A stretch of DNA of 25,387 bases from Cyclostephanos tholiformis (GCA_036939975.1 JALLPB010000072.1:1-25387); one strand, 5' to 3'; positions 10,165 through 18,654 are shown, counted from the stretch's first letter. Program-made: numbers and translations. Notes: generated by a model not told the origin, from the letters alone.

Positions 10165-10905
10165 CTACGATGCAGCAATGTGCTCCCCCACAATCCTAGC
10201 AACGCAGCACCCCTTGTTGCGCCAGAACTTCTGGCGCTTCACCACGTTGGTGCAGCGGTCAGAGTAGACCGAAATCACGCGCGCAACGAGCCCGTCGTAC
10301 TCGTGCGCACGACGATTTAGGTGGGCGGGCAAAAAGCCCACCTTGCACGTGAGCACGCCGTGCATGCAAAGATACACGGCAAGCACATCCTCCTCAACAC
10401 CATCCCGAAAGACAAGCTTCTGCCGACAAAAGGCAACCATCGTCCTCTCCGTCACCTCTTCTCCGCAGCAGTAGTGATGAGGGCACGTCCGACCACGGTC
10501 GTTCGCATTAGTTCCGACGATGTCCACGAGCGTGCCCACCAGCCGCCCAACAACGATGGAGCGGGACACATTAGCGGGAGGGGGAATAGGATGATTGCCC
10601 CCCCCCAAGATCACCACAGGCGCACCCTCCGCAATCGGCTCCCTGCGGGCAACCTCCTCCTCGGCCGCCGCTCCTTCGCGCAAAGCGGCCTGGCGCTCCT
10701 GCTCGCGACGCTCGCAACAAGCACGACGAATACCAACACCCTCAGCAGCTGGAGTACTAGTGTCCCCAGCAATAGCAGACGCGTCGCTGCTACGCGCGGC
10801 AAGTAGCGCCTGCGCACGACGATTGACAGTCGTCGTACGGGCCGAGGCAGACTCGGTAGTGCCCGTAACGATGGCATACCGTTCGGGACGCTCGGTCATG
10901 CACAT
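10165..10905 (-). CDS. Unknown Cys-containing protein, putative transposon accessory ORF
   Basis: This intact 247-codon frame lies on the minus strand, converging on the transposase. The first ATG is at 10905; the frame is open back to a TAA near 10970, so a longer or spliced N-terminus (including a CLRHDCLMC segment) is possible. Visible features are a CxxC near the N-terminus (CLMC), an Ala/Arg/Glu-rich middle that may be helical, a CPHHYCC cluster, and a basic C-terminal part (KRQKFWRNKGCC). The Cys/His pairs could bind zinc, which would suit a DNA- or RNA-binding role, but no family is recognised. Codon usage resembles the transposase. It might instead be an unrelated host gene. The absence of any stop, beside a heavily decayed retroelement, argues that the unit arrived or was selected more recently. 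Confidence 0.6.
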   Translation of the reverse strand: MCMTERPERYAIVTGTTESASARTTTVNRRAQALLAARSSDASAIAGDTSTPAAEGVGIRRACCERREQERQAALREGAAAEEEVARREPIAEGAPVVILGGGNHPIPPPANVSRSIVVGRLVGTLVDIVGTNANDRGRTCPHHYCCGEEVTERTMVAFCRQKLVFRDGVEEDVLAVYLCMHGVLTCKVGFLPAHLNRRAHEYDGLVARVISVYSDRCTNVVKRQKFWRNKGCCVARIVGEHIAAS

Positions 10906-10923
10906 CAGGCAGTCGTGACGCAA

Positions 10924-11214
10924 GCAGTCTTCGTTGGTGAAAGTGAAGGCGTGCTTCCGGGGGATTTACATCTACCCTGGGCTCCCAAATGCGGATATCA
11001 TCTACTGACCTTTCAAGTCTGTCGTTCGGATGAACCTGAAAAGTTTGTGTCGGCTTACTTCTCATTGGAAGTGCAGATGTCGCTGTAAACGTCAACTTTC
11101 GGGCTGATTGTTTACAGTGGCATCTTCCCAAATTCTGGTGTATTGCTGCAAACGGCAACTTTCGGGCTGATTGTTTACAGTGGCATCTTCCCAAATTCTG
11201 GTGTATTGTTGGAT
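10924..11214. other. Spacer containing a tandem duplication
   Basis: This is the region upstream of the minus-strand ORF. It holds the 63-bp duplication listed separately and no convincing gene. The minus-strand frame across the duplication is open only because 63 is a multiple of three. Confidence 0.4.
11082..11207. repeat. 63-bp tandem duplication
   Basis: Units 11082-11144 and 11145-11207 differ at two positions near their start (GCTGTAAACGTC versus GCTGCAAACGGC). Each unit contains an inverted pair, CTGTAAAC (or CTGCAAAC) and GTTTACAG, about 18-19 bp apart, so each could form a hairpin. Confidence 0.92.
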
Positions 11215-12098
11215 AATGCTGTTCAAAAGTCATTCAACACCGCATCGAATTGGAATGCGTGGAGCGAAGTCGGCACCATCCCCTTCACAAAAAAATGCCA
11301 ATCAAATCCGAAGGTCTGGCACAATGGGATAGATGAGGACAATCCAGGCTTCAACATGCACTGGGACATGCCGCGTCACAGTTGGTGGTGATGGGCTACG
11401 GTGGCGAAGTGCTGAGGGCGCAGGTTTGCCCCGATAAAATTCGTGAGCGTCAGGCTCTGCTGATGTCGGCGACAGTCGAGAACACCCTCGAGTGACAAGA
11501 GGTGTTGGCTGTGGCAAGTATGGTGGGCGGGGTTTTCTTTATAATGGGAGGACAGCATCTGTCGGATGATGACTTTTGGATTGCGCAGGAGATGAAAGCG
11601 CGGAAAGGACAGGTCGTGGAGCTGGAGTGGGAGAAAAAAAGCCGGATCAATTTTCACGCACGGAGAGAGGAGGCGCTGTTCGTGCTTGATCTTCTCAAGC
11701 ACGATCTCGGCGGCAACATAGACTGTCTGACCAATGGAGAGTTGAAATCACTTTTTAAGTGGAAGGGCATCCCAGCATAGATGGGATTATTGTCGAGTAA
11801 GCGGACAATCAACAAAAAAATAGCCGAGGACTGCCATGGAGGTGACGACAAGGCGAGTAACCCTGCCAAGTGGACAGATGCTGATGTACGCAAACTCGAC
11901 GCGCTGAAATTCTTGCGCATTGCGATTGCCGATGCAGCCATCGCTCGCTATGAGGAACATCAGAAGAGGGACGCTGTGCTCGCCATCAAAAAGATGGCGG
12001 CCGAGGAGAGAGCGGAGTTCCTTCAGCAGGTTGCTGAGATGGACGCTACGGACTTAACCGACGAGCAATCCGACCCCCCAAGCCCCACCCCTGTGTAG
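11215..12098 (+). pseudogene. Broken ORF of unknown function
   Basis: One protein appears to be spread over two frames. Frame 1 reads FNTASNWNAWSEVGTIPFTK from about 11235 to about 11375. Frame 3 then takes over (QLVVMGYGGEVLRAQVC), with a TGA at 11493 and a TAG at 11778, and continues to a stop at 12096-12098. The middle and end are rich in Lys, Glu and Arg (for example YEEHQKRDAVLAIKKMAAEE) and probably helical or coiled-coil. The two open pieces at 11502 and 11781 abut in the same frame, separated only by the TAG, so they are parts of one gene rather than two. No family is recognised with certainty. The position within transposon-rich DNA suggests a repetitive, element-associated gene. Confidence 0.5.
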
Positions 12099-12204
12099 AT
12101 ATCGTAACACATTAGCATTTTGTGTTTCTATCAATGGCGTTGCATTATTTAATTAACTCGTCCGGCCGTGTCCGGGATGGTCGAATTTATTTTTTCTATG
12201 TAAA
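12099..12204. other. Short AT-rich spacer
   Basis: A spacer between the broken ORF and the tandem array. Nothing recognisable was seen. Confidence 0.35.
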
Positions 12205-13120
12205 AAAATCGTATTGCTCCCATCGTCGAGCGATTTGAACAAAACCGTGACACCATACATTAGCCAATAGTGTGAGACGGCCGCCAATGCCCGGGGGTTG
12301 GTCGTCCAACAACGGCGGGGGGTTGACCTAACGGTTCACAACGTGGTGGTCCTACCACCCAACCTACGGTAAAACCTGCCCCCGCCACACAAGCCCACAC
12401 AACCCCTTCCGATTGTCGACTCGCCTAGCATATTAGACAAAACCGCGCCCCCCGTTGCTAGCAAACAGTGTGGCGCGTCTACTGATGCCAGGGAGCTGTC
12501 GTCCTGGCGACCGGAAGCAGTAGAACTAATTTAGTGTCGGGTGGTGTTCCAAGCACCTACCCTTCCACTTGAAAATCCCCTTCCACACAACCCCCACACA
12601 ACCACCTCCGATTCTCGCCTCGCCGGCGGATTCAAACAAAGCCGCATCAACCATAAATCGCCCATGGTGTGTCGCGTTCGCCAGTGCCAGGGGGGCGGCG
12701 GTCCGATTGCCATGAGGGGTCGAACGAAGGCTCAACACCCTGGCGGTCCTACCGCCCACCCTACTCTAAACCCCGCCGACCCCCTAAATATACCCACGAT
12801 TACCCCCTCGTCAGCCGATTCGGGTACAGCCGCGCCACCCGTTGCTCGCCCCCAGTATGTGCGATTGTCGATGCCGGGGCCGTGCGCCGGCAATCGGAAT
12901 CAGGCCGACAAAGTAGGTTTCGGGTAGTGGTCCGGACACCCACCCTACCACTCGAAAAAATCCCCCACACAACCTCCACACAACCGCCTCCGATTCTCGT
13001 CTCGCCGGCCGTTTCGGACAAAACCGCTTCACCCACCCCACAAATACGGTGTGAAGATATCGCCGATGCCGGGAGGAGGCCGTCATACGACGAGGAGGGA
13101 TCAATCGGAGGTGGGATCGA
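12205..13120. repeat. Divergent tandem array, about 195-bp units
   Basis: Five units begin at roughly 12205, 12402, 12604, 12801 and 12988 (spacings 187-202). Each contains, in order, a CTCCGATTCTCGcCTCGCC-like start, a segment resembling AAAACCGCGCCACCC, a GTGTG element, a CCAGGGGG/CCGGGG segment, a short hairpin region and a CCCCCACACAACC-like end. Units 2 and 4 resemble each other most (for example CCGTTGCT), as do units 1 and 3 (TCCTACC-centred hairpin), which hints at a two-unit higher-order repeat. ORFs spanning the array on both strands are by-products of GC-rich composition. Unit limits are approximate. Confidence 0.7.
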
Positions 13121-13520
13121 CCGATGGCTCGTTTTTTTTTCGAATGTAACAAATGTTACCTTTCGAAAGATTAGCTCACTAACTGTAGATGAATAGGGCG
13201 TCCCCTAATTTTAGTTAGTGGGGCTTGGTTTTCAGGTCGAAGCGATGCAGTGAAAGTGATTGATTAATTAGATTAATGAGCTTATTTCTAACCTAAAATG
13301 TGAGCCACTTCGATGAAAATCCTCGAATGAGAAATTCCAAGAGAGTCTAAGAGACTCCTAGGCTTTTCCTAGAAAATCCTAAGTAAACTAACTAATTCCA
13401 CCGTAGAAATGTCTCTAAGCGGGATTGTACCTTAGAGGTACCCTAAAAGAATGGTAAGTAGGCTAAATAAGTAGCCAATGTATCTGATCTTGCCTAACCG
13501 AAGATATGTCAATATGTAAC
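13121..13520. other. Spacer with several small hairpins
   Basis: No gene was recognised. The stretch contains three compact inverted repeats: GAGTCT-AAG-AGACTC (13343-13357), CTAGG-CTTTT-CCTAG just after it, and TACCT-TAG-AGGTA (13428-13440). Confidence 0.4.
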
Positions 13521-13529
13521 AACAAATCG

Positions 13530-13700
13530 CCCCCCCCACCGAAAGCGGCGAGCCTGTGTTTGCCTCTCGCCGGAGGATTCAAATAAAGACGCGCCACCCA
13601 TCGCACGCCTATGGTGTGTTGCGGCTACCGGTGCGGGGGGGTGACCGTCCGACCATGGCGAGGGGTCGAAGGAAGGGCCTTCATGGTGCCGGTTGATTCC
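13530..13700. repeat. Detached copy of the array unit
   Basis: This segment carries the same ordered landmarks as the array 400 bp upstream: CTCTCGCCGGaGGATTCAAA, then GACGCGCCACCC, CTATGGTGTGT and a GAGGGGTCGAA motif also present near 12715. It is separated from the array by unrelated sequence, so the repeat is dispersed as well as tandem. Confidence 0.6.
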
Positions 13701-13722
13701 GGTCCAAAAATCCAAAAAACTG

Positions 13723-13793
13723 ACCAGCCTTTTGAGCCATAATTCCTCCGCAGAGCCTGGAGCAAAATGCTATTGGGGGCTCAAAAGGCTGGT
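13723..13793. repeat. Perfect 16-bp inverted repeat with 39-nt spacer
   Basis: ACCAGCCTTTTGAGCC (13723-13738) and its exact reverse complement GGCTCAAAAGGCTGGT (13778-13793) enclose 39 nt. This could be a very small folded element, a foldback remnant or an RNA hairpin. No flanking duplication beyond the arms was seen. Confidence 0.9.
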
Positions 13794-13997
13794 TATTCAT
13801 CGTACTATCAATGGTAGTACCAACATACAACCTGGCGTTGACATCCTTCCTCCCACAGATAGGTAATTGATGATGTATGCATCACACCAAGCCGCCCCCC
13901 CCTTCACCCTCTCTCTTCATTCTCCCCTGCCATAGTGACCGATGTTATTCATTGCGCAGTTGTGATTATCGCTGTCAGCCATGTAAAGATCGTATTA
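13794..13997. other. Spacer, no gene seen
   Basis: About 200 bp with a GCCGCCCCCCCC run and no coding signal. Confidence 0.3.
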
Positions 13998-14202
13998 TTA
14001 AATCACAAGCACCGGTCCATTCACAATAATCTTCCTAATCTTGGCGCCGTACTCCCTCGCCCACGCACCAAGGAGTGAAACAAACCCCTGCGCCGCCGGC
14101 CCACAAAGCCGGGACAGCACCGCAGCAACAGCATTAGTAACCAAGTAGCACCTGCGACACAATATGAGGACTTGAGACGAAGAGTCTTCAGTTGACCCCC
14201 GT
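13998..14202 (-). other. Possible terminal exon of an unknown minus-strand gene
   Basis: On the minus strand a frame is open from a TGA near 14203 to TAA at 13998-14000. Its C-terminal part reads like protein (VTNAVAAVLSRLCGPAAQG, then REYGAKIRKIIVNGPVLVI). A CGCAG acceptor-like site at about 14152 could mark an exon start. There is no ATG that would make it a gene alone and no partner exon was found, so it may be a gene fragment. It lies head-to-head with the transporter gene starting at 14315. Confidence 0.25.
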
Positions 14203-14314
14203 CATCTGTTAGAATATATCATGGAAGCATTCTGTTTTTCCTAAACAGAGAACGTACCTCGTTGGCGGCATTTTGAGAAGGATACCAGCAGCCTCGGTCG
14301 TCGGCTCCCCCGAC

Positions 14315-16291
14315 ATGGCTCAGGAAGAAACAGTCGCTCGCGCGAATGGTGTAGTCCATGTTAGCTACCCCACTCTGGTTTTATCTGCATTACCTCTTCT
14401 GTGTCTTGCCTTCATGGGGCGCGATTTGGGTATGAGAAATGAAGTAATCCTCGGGATGGTAAGGTCTTTCTTTCAACTGATGATTCTGGGTCTGATTTTA
14501 CACCCTGTTTTCAGCATCGGCTTGGACTTCCCATTGGTTGTTGGTATTTGTAAGTTGCAGTGATCGTCCTATATTTTTACTGCTATTCAGTCTGTGCTAA
14601 ACTCTCTCTACCGTGCCTCAAAGACGTTCTTTTCATGACACTCATGTCAACGAGAGAGTCCATGAGAAGGGTTAAATATACATATAAATACCATGCGTTG
14701 ATGACGTTCCTTGCCACCTTTTTGTCAATAATTGCTGTCGGCGCATTTGCATTTCTGGTCGCCATACGCCCGGAGCCTCGATGGAATCCACAACACGTCA
14801 TTCCCATATGTGGAACACTATTGGGGAACAGCATCAGTGGTGTTTCTTTGACTGTCAATTACCTCACCGAGCAAATAATGGAGGGTGGAAGGAGAGAGAT
14901 CGAGTTGTTTCTATCCTTTGGCGCTAGTGGATGGGATAGCATAGTGAGACTGATAGAGGAAGCGGTCAGAGCTGGCGTGACGCCTAGGATAAATTCCCTG
15001 AATGTCATTGGTCTAGTCTCTATCCCTGGTGAGTATTCAAAGTATTTGAGTCGAACGCGAATCTTTTCATTAGCACTGATTTGCATTGCCTTGTTGATCT
15101 GACAACTTTTGATTGGTAAAAATACACCTTTCAACAGGGATGATGACGGGACAGATCCTTGCCGGGTCATCAGTTACAGAAGCAGCGCACTACCAGATTC
15201 TCATGATGTATTTGATTTCCACCTGCCTTTTTTCCGTCATGTTCACGAATGTATTCATTCTCTACCGTGTAGCGTTTGATGCGGGAGCACATGTCTTGCG
15301 TATCGACCGTTTCATAGAGCTTGTCGAAGAAAAGCAGAAAAAAAATCTGGCTGTTAGCATCACTAAGAATTGGATAGCTGGGTTACAACGCTGCTGTTGC
15401 TGGCTATGGAGGGAAAAGAAAAATGACATGGTTATTGCGGCGAGGAATGATCTCGAGCTTGTGCGTTTGAACAATGATTCTGGCGACGCCATCCCTTCGA
15501 ATAGATTTGCGATCGTCACCCGCCAGTTTTCAAATGATGGGTCTGGGCCTTTCTTACAGATCGATAGCCTTTCGTTCTCTGTACCCAAAAGCCATACAAA
15601 GAAAAATTATTCTATTAACGCTTATGCCGAATCACAGCGCGTTCTCTGCACAAACCTTAACGCCAGTCTAAAAAAAAGCGAAATTGGAATTGTCAAGGGT
15701 CCTAGTGGTAGCGGAAAGTCAACTCTCCTTCGCGTGATATCAGGTTTCGCGCCAATGGACGGCGGAGATGTCATTGCAGCTGGAATATCACTCAATGGCA
15801 TTTCCGGTAATCGAGATGGACATGGCATCAGGCCTGACATGGTCCAATGGAGGACAAATGTCCGATATGTCACACAATACAAGGTAGATCTGCCAGGGAC
15901 CCCGCGAGATTTCATCTCACGTGTTGCGTCATTTCATTATCATTCCAAATTCAACCTTTCCTCGGAGGATGAATTGATCTCTCAAACGGTGTCATATCTT
16001 CAACGATGGGATATGGGAGAAAACAAGTGCGTGAATGATCGTCGGCAACTTCCTCCCCTGGTGAGGGAATGGAAAACGCTCTCTGGTGGAGAATCTCAGT
16101 GTATGCTCCTCGCAATTGCCATGGCTTCTCGGGGGAAAATTCTCCTGTTGGATGAAGCAACGTCTGGTTTGGACGATGAATTACAGAAGCGTGTCGAGGA
16201 AAGCATAATTGAATATGTGAAAATCAATGGCGCGGCCGTTCTTTGGGTCACACACAACAACAATATTGCTGCGAGGCTACTGGCGTCATGA
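14315..16291 (+). CDS. ABC transporter fusing a FetB/ALS3-type permease with its ATPase
   Basis: Three exons, 14315-14549, 14624-15028 and 15138-16291, give 597 residues. Residues 20 to about 270 match the UPF0014 permease family (bacterial FetB, plant ALS3/STAR2): about seven hydrophobic segments, the IPICGTLLGNSISG motif, a LFLSFGAS segment and VGLVSIPGMMTGQILAG. Residues about 350-597 are a nucleotide-binding domain: Walker A GPSGSGKST (401-409), Q-loop YVTQ (Gln 460), signature LSGGES (528-533), Walker B ILLLDEATSGLD (548-559), H-loop His 586. In bacteria (FetA+FetB, iron homeostasis) and land plants (STAR1+ALS3, aluminium tolerance) these are separate proteins; here they form one chain, permease first. 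The N-terminal Met was chosen because the frame closes upstream and no earlier ATG exists. The protein ends soon after the H-loop. The substrate is unknown; metal or nucleotide-sugar export is only a family-based guess. Confidence 0.9.
14550..14623 (+). other. Intron 1 of the ABC transporter gene
   Basis: GTAAGT to CTCAAAG, 74 nt. Joining 14549 to 14624 gives GIYVLFMTLM in phase, which fits the third membrane segment. A closer CAG at 14588-14590 would also be in phase but adds 11 residues (CAKLSLPCLKD) that fit the family poorly. Confidence 0.75.
15029..15137 (+). other. Intron 2 of the ABC transporter gene
   Basis: GTGAGT to TTTCAACAG, 109 nt. Joining 15028 to 15138 restores the conserved SIPGMMTGQ motif. 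Confidence 0.92.
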
Positions 16292-17029
16292 CTGCATTTG
16301 CTATTGGGCTTTGGAAAATTTCATCATCCCACATAGGGAAATGCATGACCAGCGAGGAGGACTTGTGCGATTCGTGAATGATGATGACGCTAGAAATGCG
16401 GCGGAGGCCATATTTGCATAGAATTCCCATGGTGGTAGGGTAGGATCAATGTCATGGAGGCCGATCATAAGCGCAGAGCGGGCCTGATGCATCGTTGTGG
16501 CGTCGATAGCGACGTCACCGCGACAAACGACCCCGCCATCGTCGGCAACAGCAAAATGACCAAAAAAGACAAGGGTGAATGGAGGGGGGGGGATGCTCTG
16601 AGACGCTTAAACGTTACACCAGCAGGGTTCCAAAAATGCATCATGTATCTGGACAATCATGGATTTCTGTCGGCAACGATTCTTGATGTTGGAAACAAGT
16701 CAATTGTATCTTAATGTAAACGGCAGAAAATTGAATCAGATGGGCTAGGCTGCACAGAGAATCCCACGACGACCTATCAAACTACTGCCTCTTTTACAGA
16801 TGGCATATTACACAACGAAGGCCTCAATAATAATGATGATATCCTCCATGAATGCCTCTCTCACACCACAACACCATCAAAAGTTTGACTTCGAAAAGCA
16901 TACTCCTCAACATGTTACCAATGACGAGTGTATGGGATGGGAGAGGAGAAAAATATAGAATATTAGTAGAAATATGTTGACGCAATTAACTATGATTTTC
17001 ATCAGCAACCCTCTTTGCTTTTAGTGCCT
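16292..17029. other. Downstream region of the ABC transporter, no firm gene
   Basis: This includes the 3' untranslated region. An 86-codon frame from an ATG at 16454 to 16714 has no recognisable motif and is probably incidental. A frame at 16292-16421 reading LVRFVNDDDARNAAEAIFA out of phase with the transporter may be a remnant of a longer C-terminus. Nothing else was seen up to 17029. Confidence 0.3.
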
Positions 17030-17400
17030 TGCCTAGGAAGTATTGGCCTGATCTACACGTAAAGAGCCTCAGCCATGCCATCCATCAATTCAAACACATG
17101 GGGAAAGAGATCAATTTTGACATTGACATCGTGACAAGTCCTCAACATTCATCAGTATTTTATGGAGTCAAGGATGAATTCATGTCAAAATGCAACAATC
17201 CATCAAGAAGAGTCAAGGTAACCTCCTCAAGGGGAGGGACGTAAATGTCATCATGAGAAACAACAATAGTGTCTATTCTTTGGACATCTGTTAAGAACAT
17301 TACTCACATACTACTTATCTGAACTTCATCAGCAGATTTTCTAAATCAGAACAGTCACAAGAGACAGCAATGCTCATTTTTTGCTTTGGTTTCATCTCTG
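17030..17400. other. AT-rich spacer
   Basis: Short frames only. The one at 17029-17244 begins at a non-ATG codon and shows no motif. Nothing can be assigned. Confidence 0.3.
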
Positions 17401-17409
17401 TGTGAACCC

Positions 17410-17745
17410 CTCTCCCGACAATGACGATGACTATGACAATGATGATAACAACAATGATGACAACGACAATGATGACAATGACAATGATGACAACGACGAT
17501 GACAATGATGATGACAATGACAATGATGATGACGATGATGATGATGATGATGATGACAACAATGATGATGTTGATGATGATGATAACGACAACCACAATG
17601 ACAATTATGACAATGACAATGATTATGACAACAATGACAAAAACAATGACGACAACAATGATGACAACAATAACAATGACAATGATGACAGCAACAACAA
17701 CCACAACAACGATGGCAACAACAACAACTATGAAGTTGCAACCTC
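17410..17745 (+). repeat. Low-complexity GAT/GAC/AAT/AAC repeat tract
   Basis: About 335 bp built from interrupted GAY and AAY triplets, such as GATGATGATGAC. One frame would encode an Asp/Asn polymer, another a Met/Thr polymer, and the minus strand Ile/Val or His/Cys polymers, as expected of a triplet repeat rather than a gene. The Asp/Asn frame starts at a TTG, not an ATG, and ends in a short hydrophobic tail (VVIAILVIVLI) before a stop at 17810-17812. Confidence 0.9.
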
Positions 17746-17812
17746 CCCTTCCACAACACTTGTTGTCATTGCCATACTAGTCATTGTCCTCATCCCACCC
17801 ATTCAAAAATGA

Positions 17813-18048
17813 AAAGGATAGTGAATCTGAAATTGGTGCTGGTGTAGATGAGGATGAAGAGGGGCAAACAGTATGGGTGATGTTTTTAGGAAATTGAATG
17901 TTGTTACTTAGTCAAACCAGCGCAAGGACTTTTTTGCCTCTAAACCCAGAAATACTGACTGAAATACTGACCGGTCAGCACCAGTTACTTACCCATGCCA
18001 GCCAGACTGCAAGTATCAATGCAATCTCTAATCACCATTGGAAAAGTG
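17813..18048. other. Spacer, no gene seen
   Basis: Unremarkable sequence between the triplet repeat and the minus-strand ORF end. Confidence 0.3.
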
Positions 18049-18654
18049 TCAGAGAACATGCTTGTCAAAGTCAAACTGATCACCATTAACAAAATATGGT
18101 GCCTTGAAAGACAAAAGATTATCAAAGTTGTCAAATGTCTTGCCAAAGGTGAGAGATGATTCTCCATGCAAGCTTGAATTGACAGCATAGCAAATGATCT
18201 TACTAGTGAAACACGCTGGACCATCATTTGTGGGTGAGTTTACAAAAGAATTTTTTGTGATTTTGGTGGGTAAATGGCCTGCATTAAAGTGAATGACATT
18301 CCCAACCTTTTTTGCTAGTTGGGGTGAAAGAATCTTTGGTGGTGGAGACCTGTCAGCTCCTTGACATCGAAGATAGGTGAGTTCTTCTTTGCTTTGGATA
18401 ACACGATTCCAGAACTTGTAATGTTTGAATTCTGCTAGCTTACATTCATTGGACTGAACTGTACCGTGAACTGCTCGGTTTACTGACTGTTTTGTTTCTT
18501 CAATTTGTAGATTGGGATGATATGGTTTTGGGGGGCATTGGAAATCCATTGTTAAACTTTGTGCTGAAATGAAATCCCGATCAAGTTTTGCACTGTGAGC
18601 CTCTTTGTTTTCTCGTAGTGCAGGTGTGCCCTTGCCAATGCCTCCTTTTTGCAT
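18049..18654 (-). CDS. Hypothetical protein, doubtful
   Basis: A 201-codon minus-strand frame with an ATG at 18654, directly after an in-frame stop. The composition is ordinary for a soluble protein (for example FKHYKFWNRVIQSKEELTYL), with no signal peptide, membrane segment or known motif. Local GC content is lower than in the host genes to the right. It may be an orphan gene, a single exon of a larger gene, or chance. It stands alone, with no operon-like or shared-promoter context. Confidence 0.35.
   Translation of the reverse strand: MQKGGIGKGTPALRENKEAHSAKLDRDFISAQSLTMDFQCPPKPYHPNLQIEETKQSVNRAVHGTVQSNECKLAEFKHYKFWNRVIQSKEELTYLRCQGADRSPPPKILSPQLAKKVGNVIHFNAGHLPTKITKNSFVNSPTNDGPACFTSKIICYAVNSSLHGESSLTFGKTFDNFDNLLSFKAPYFVNGDQFDFDKHVL

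Larger units (their letters stand above)
8649..10970. mobile_element. pogo/Tigger-like DNA transposon with a convergent second ORF (minimum extent)
   Basis: The core is a DDD transposase on the + strand and an intact ORF on the - strand, ending 154 bp apart with a perfect 11-bp-stem hairpin between them. Both ORFs have similar GC-rich third positions, while flanks and spacer are AT-rich, which suggests one unit. The outer limits and terminal inverted repeats could not be found by eye, so the coordinates are the smallest span covering both ORFs. Membership of the minus-strand ORF in the element is inference. Confidence 0.55.

Noticed and set aside
12541..13196. Overlapping plus- and minus-strand frames of 60-175 codons
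   Set aside because: They lie across the tandem repeat units, show Pro/Arg/Thr low complexity in every frame and have no consistent protein signal.
14551..14560. Very short intron option (GT at 14550, AG at 14559-14560) in the ABC gene
   Set aside because: Eleven nt is too short to splice; the 74-nt intron is in phase and gives the expected membrane segment.
16454..16714. 86-codon ATG-initiated frame downstream of the ABC gene
   Set aside because: No motif, and the length is within chance expectation; kept only as a remark in the spacer entry.
17315..17759. Minus-strand frames rich in Ile/Val or His/Cys
   Set aside because: They are the reverse reading of the GAY/AAY triplet tract, and every frame is open for compositional reasons.
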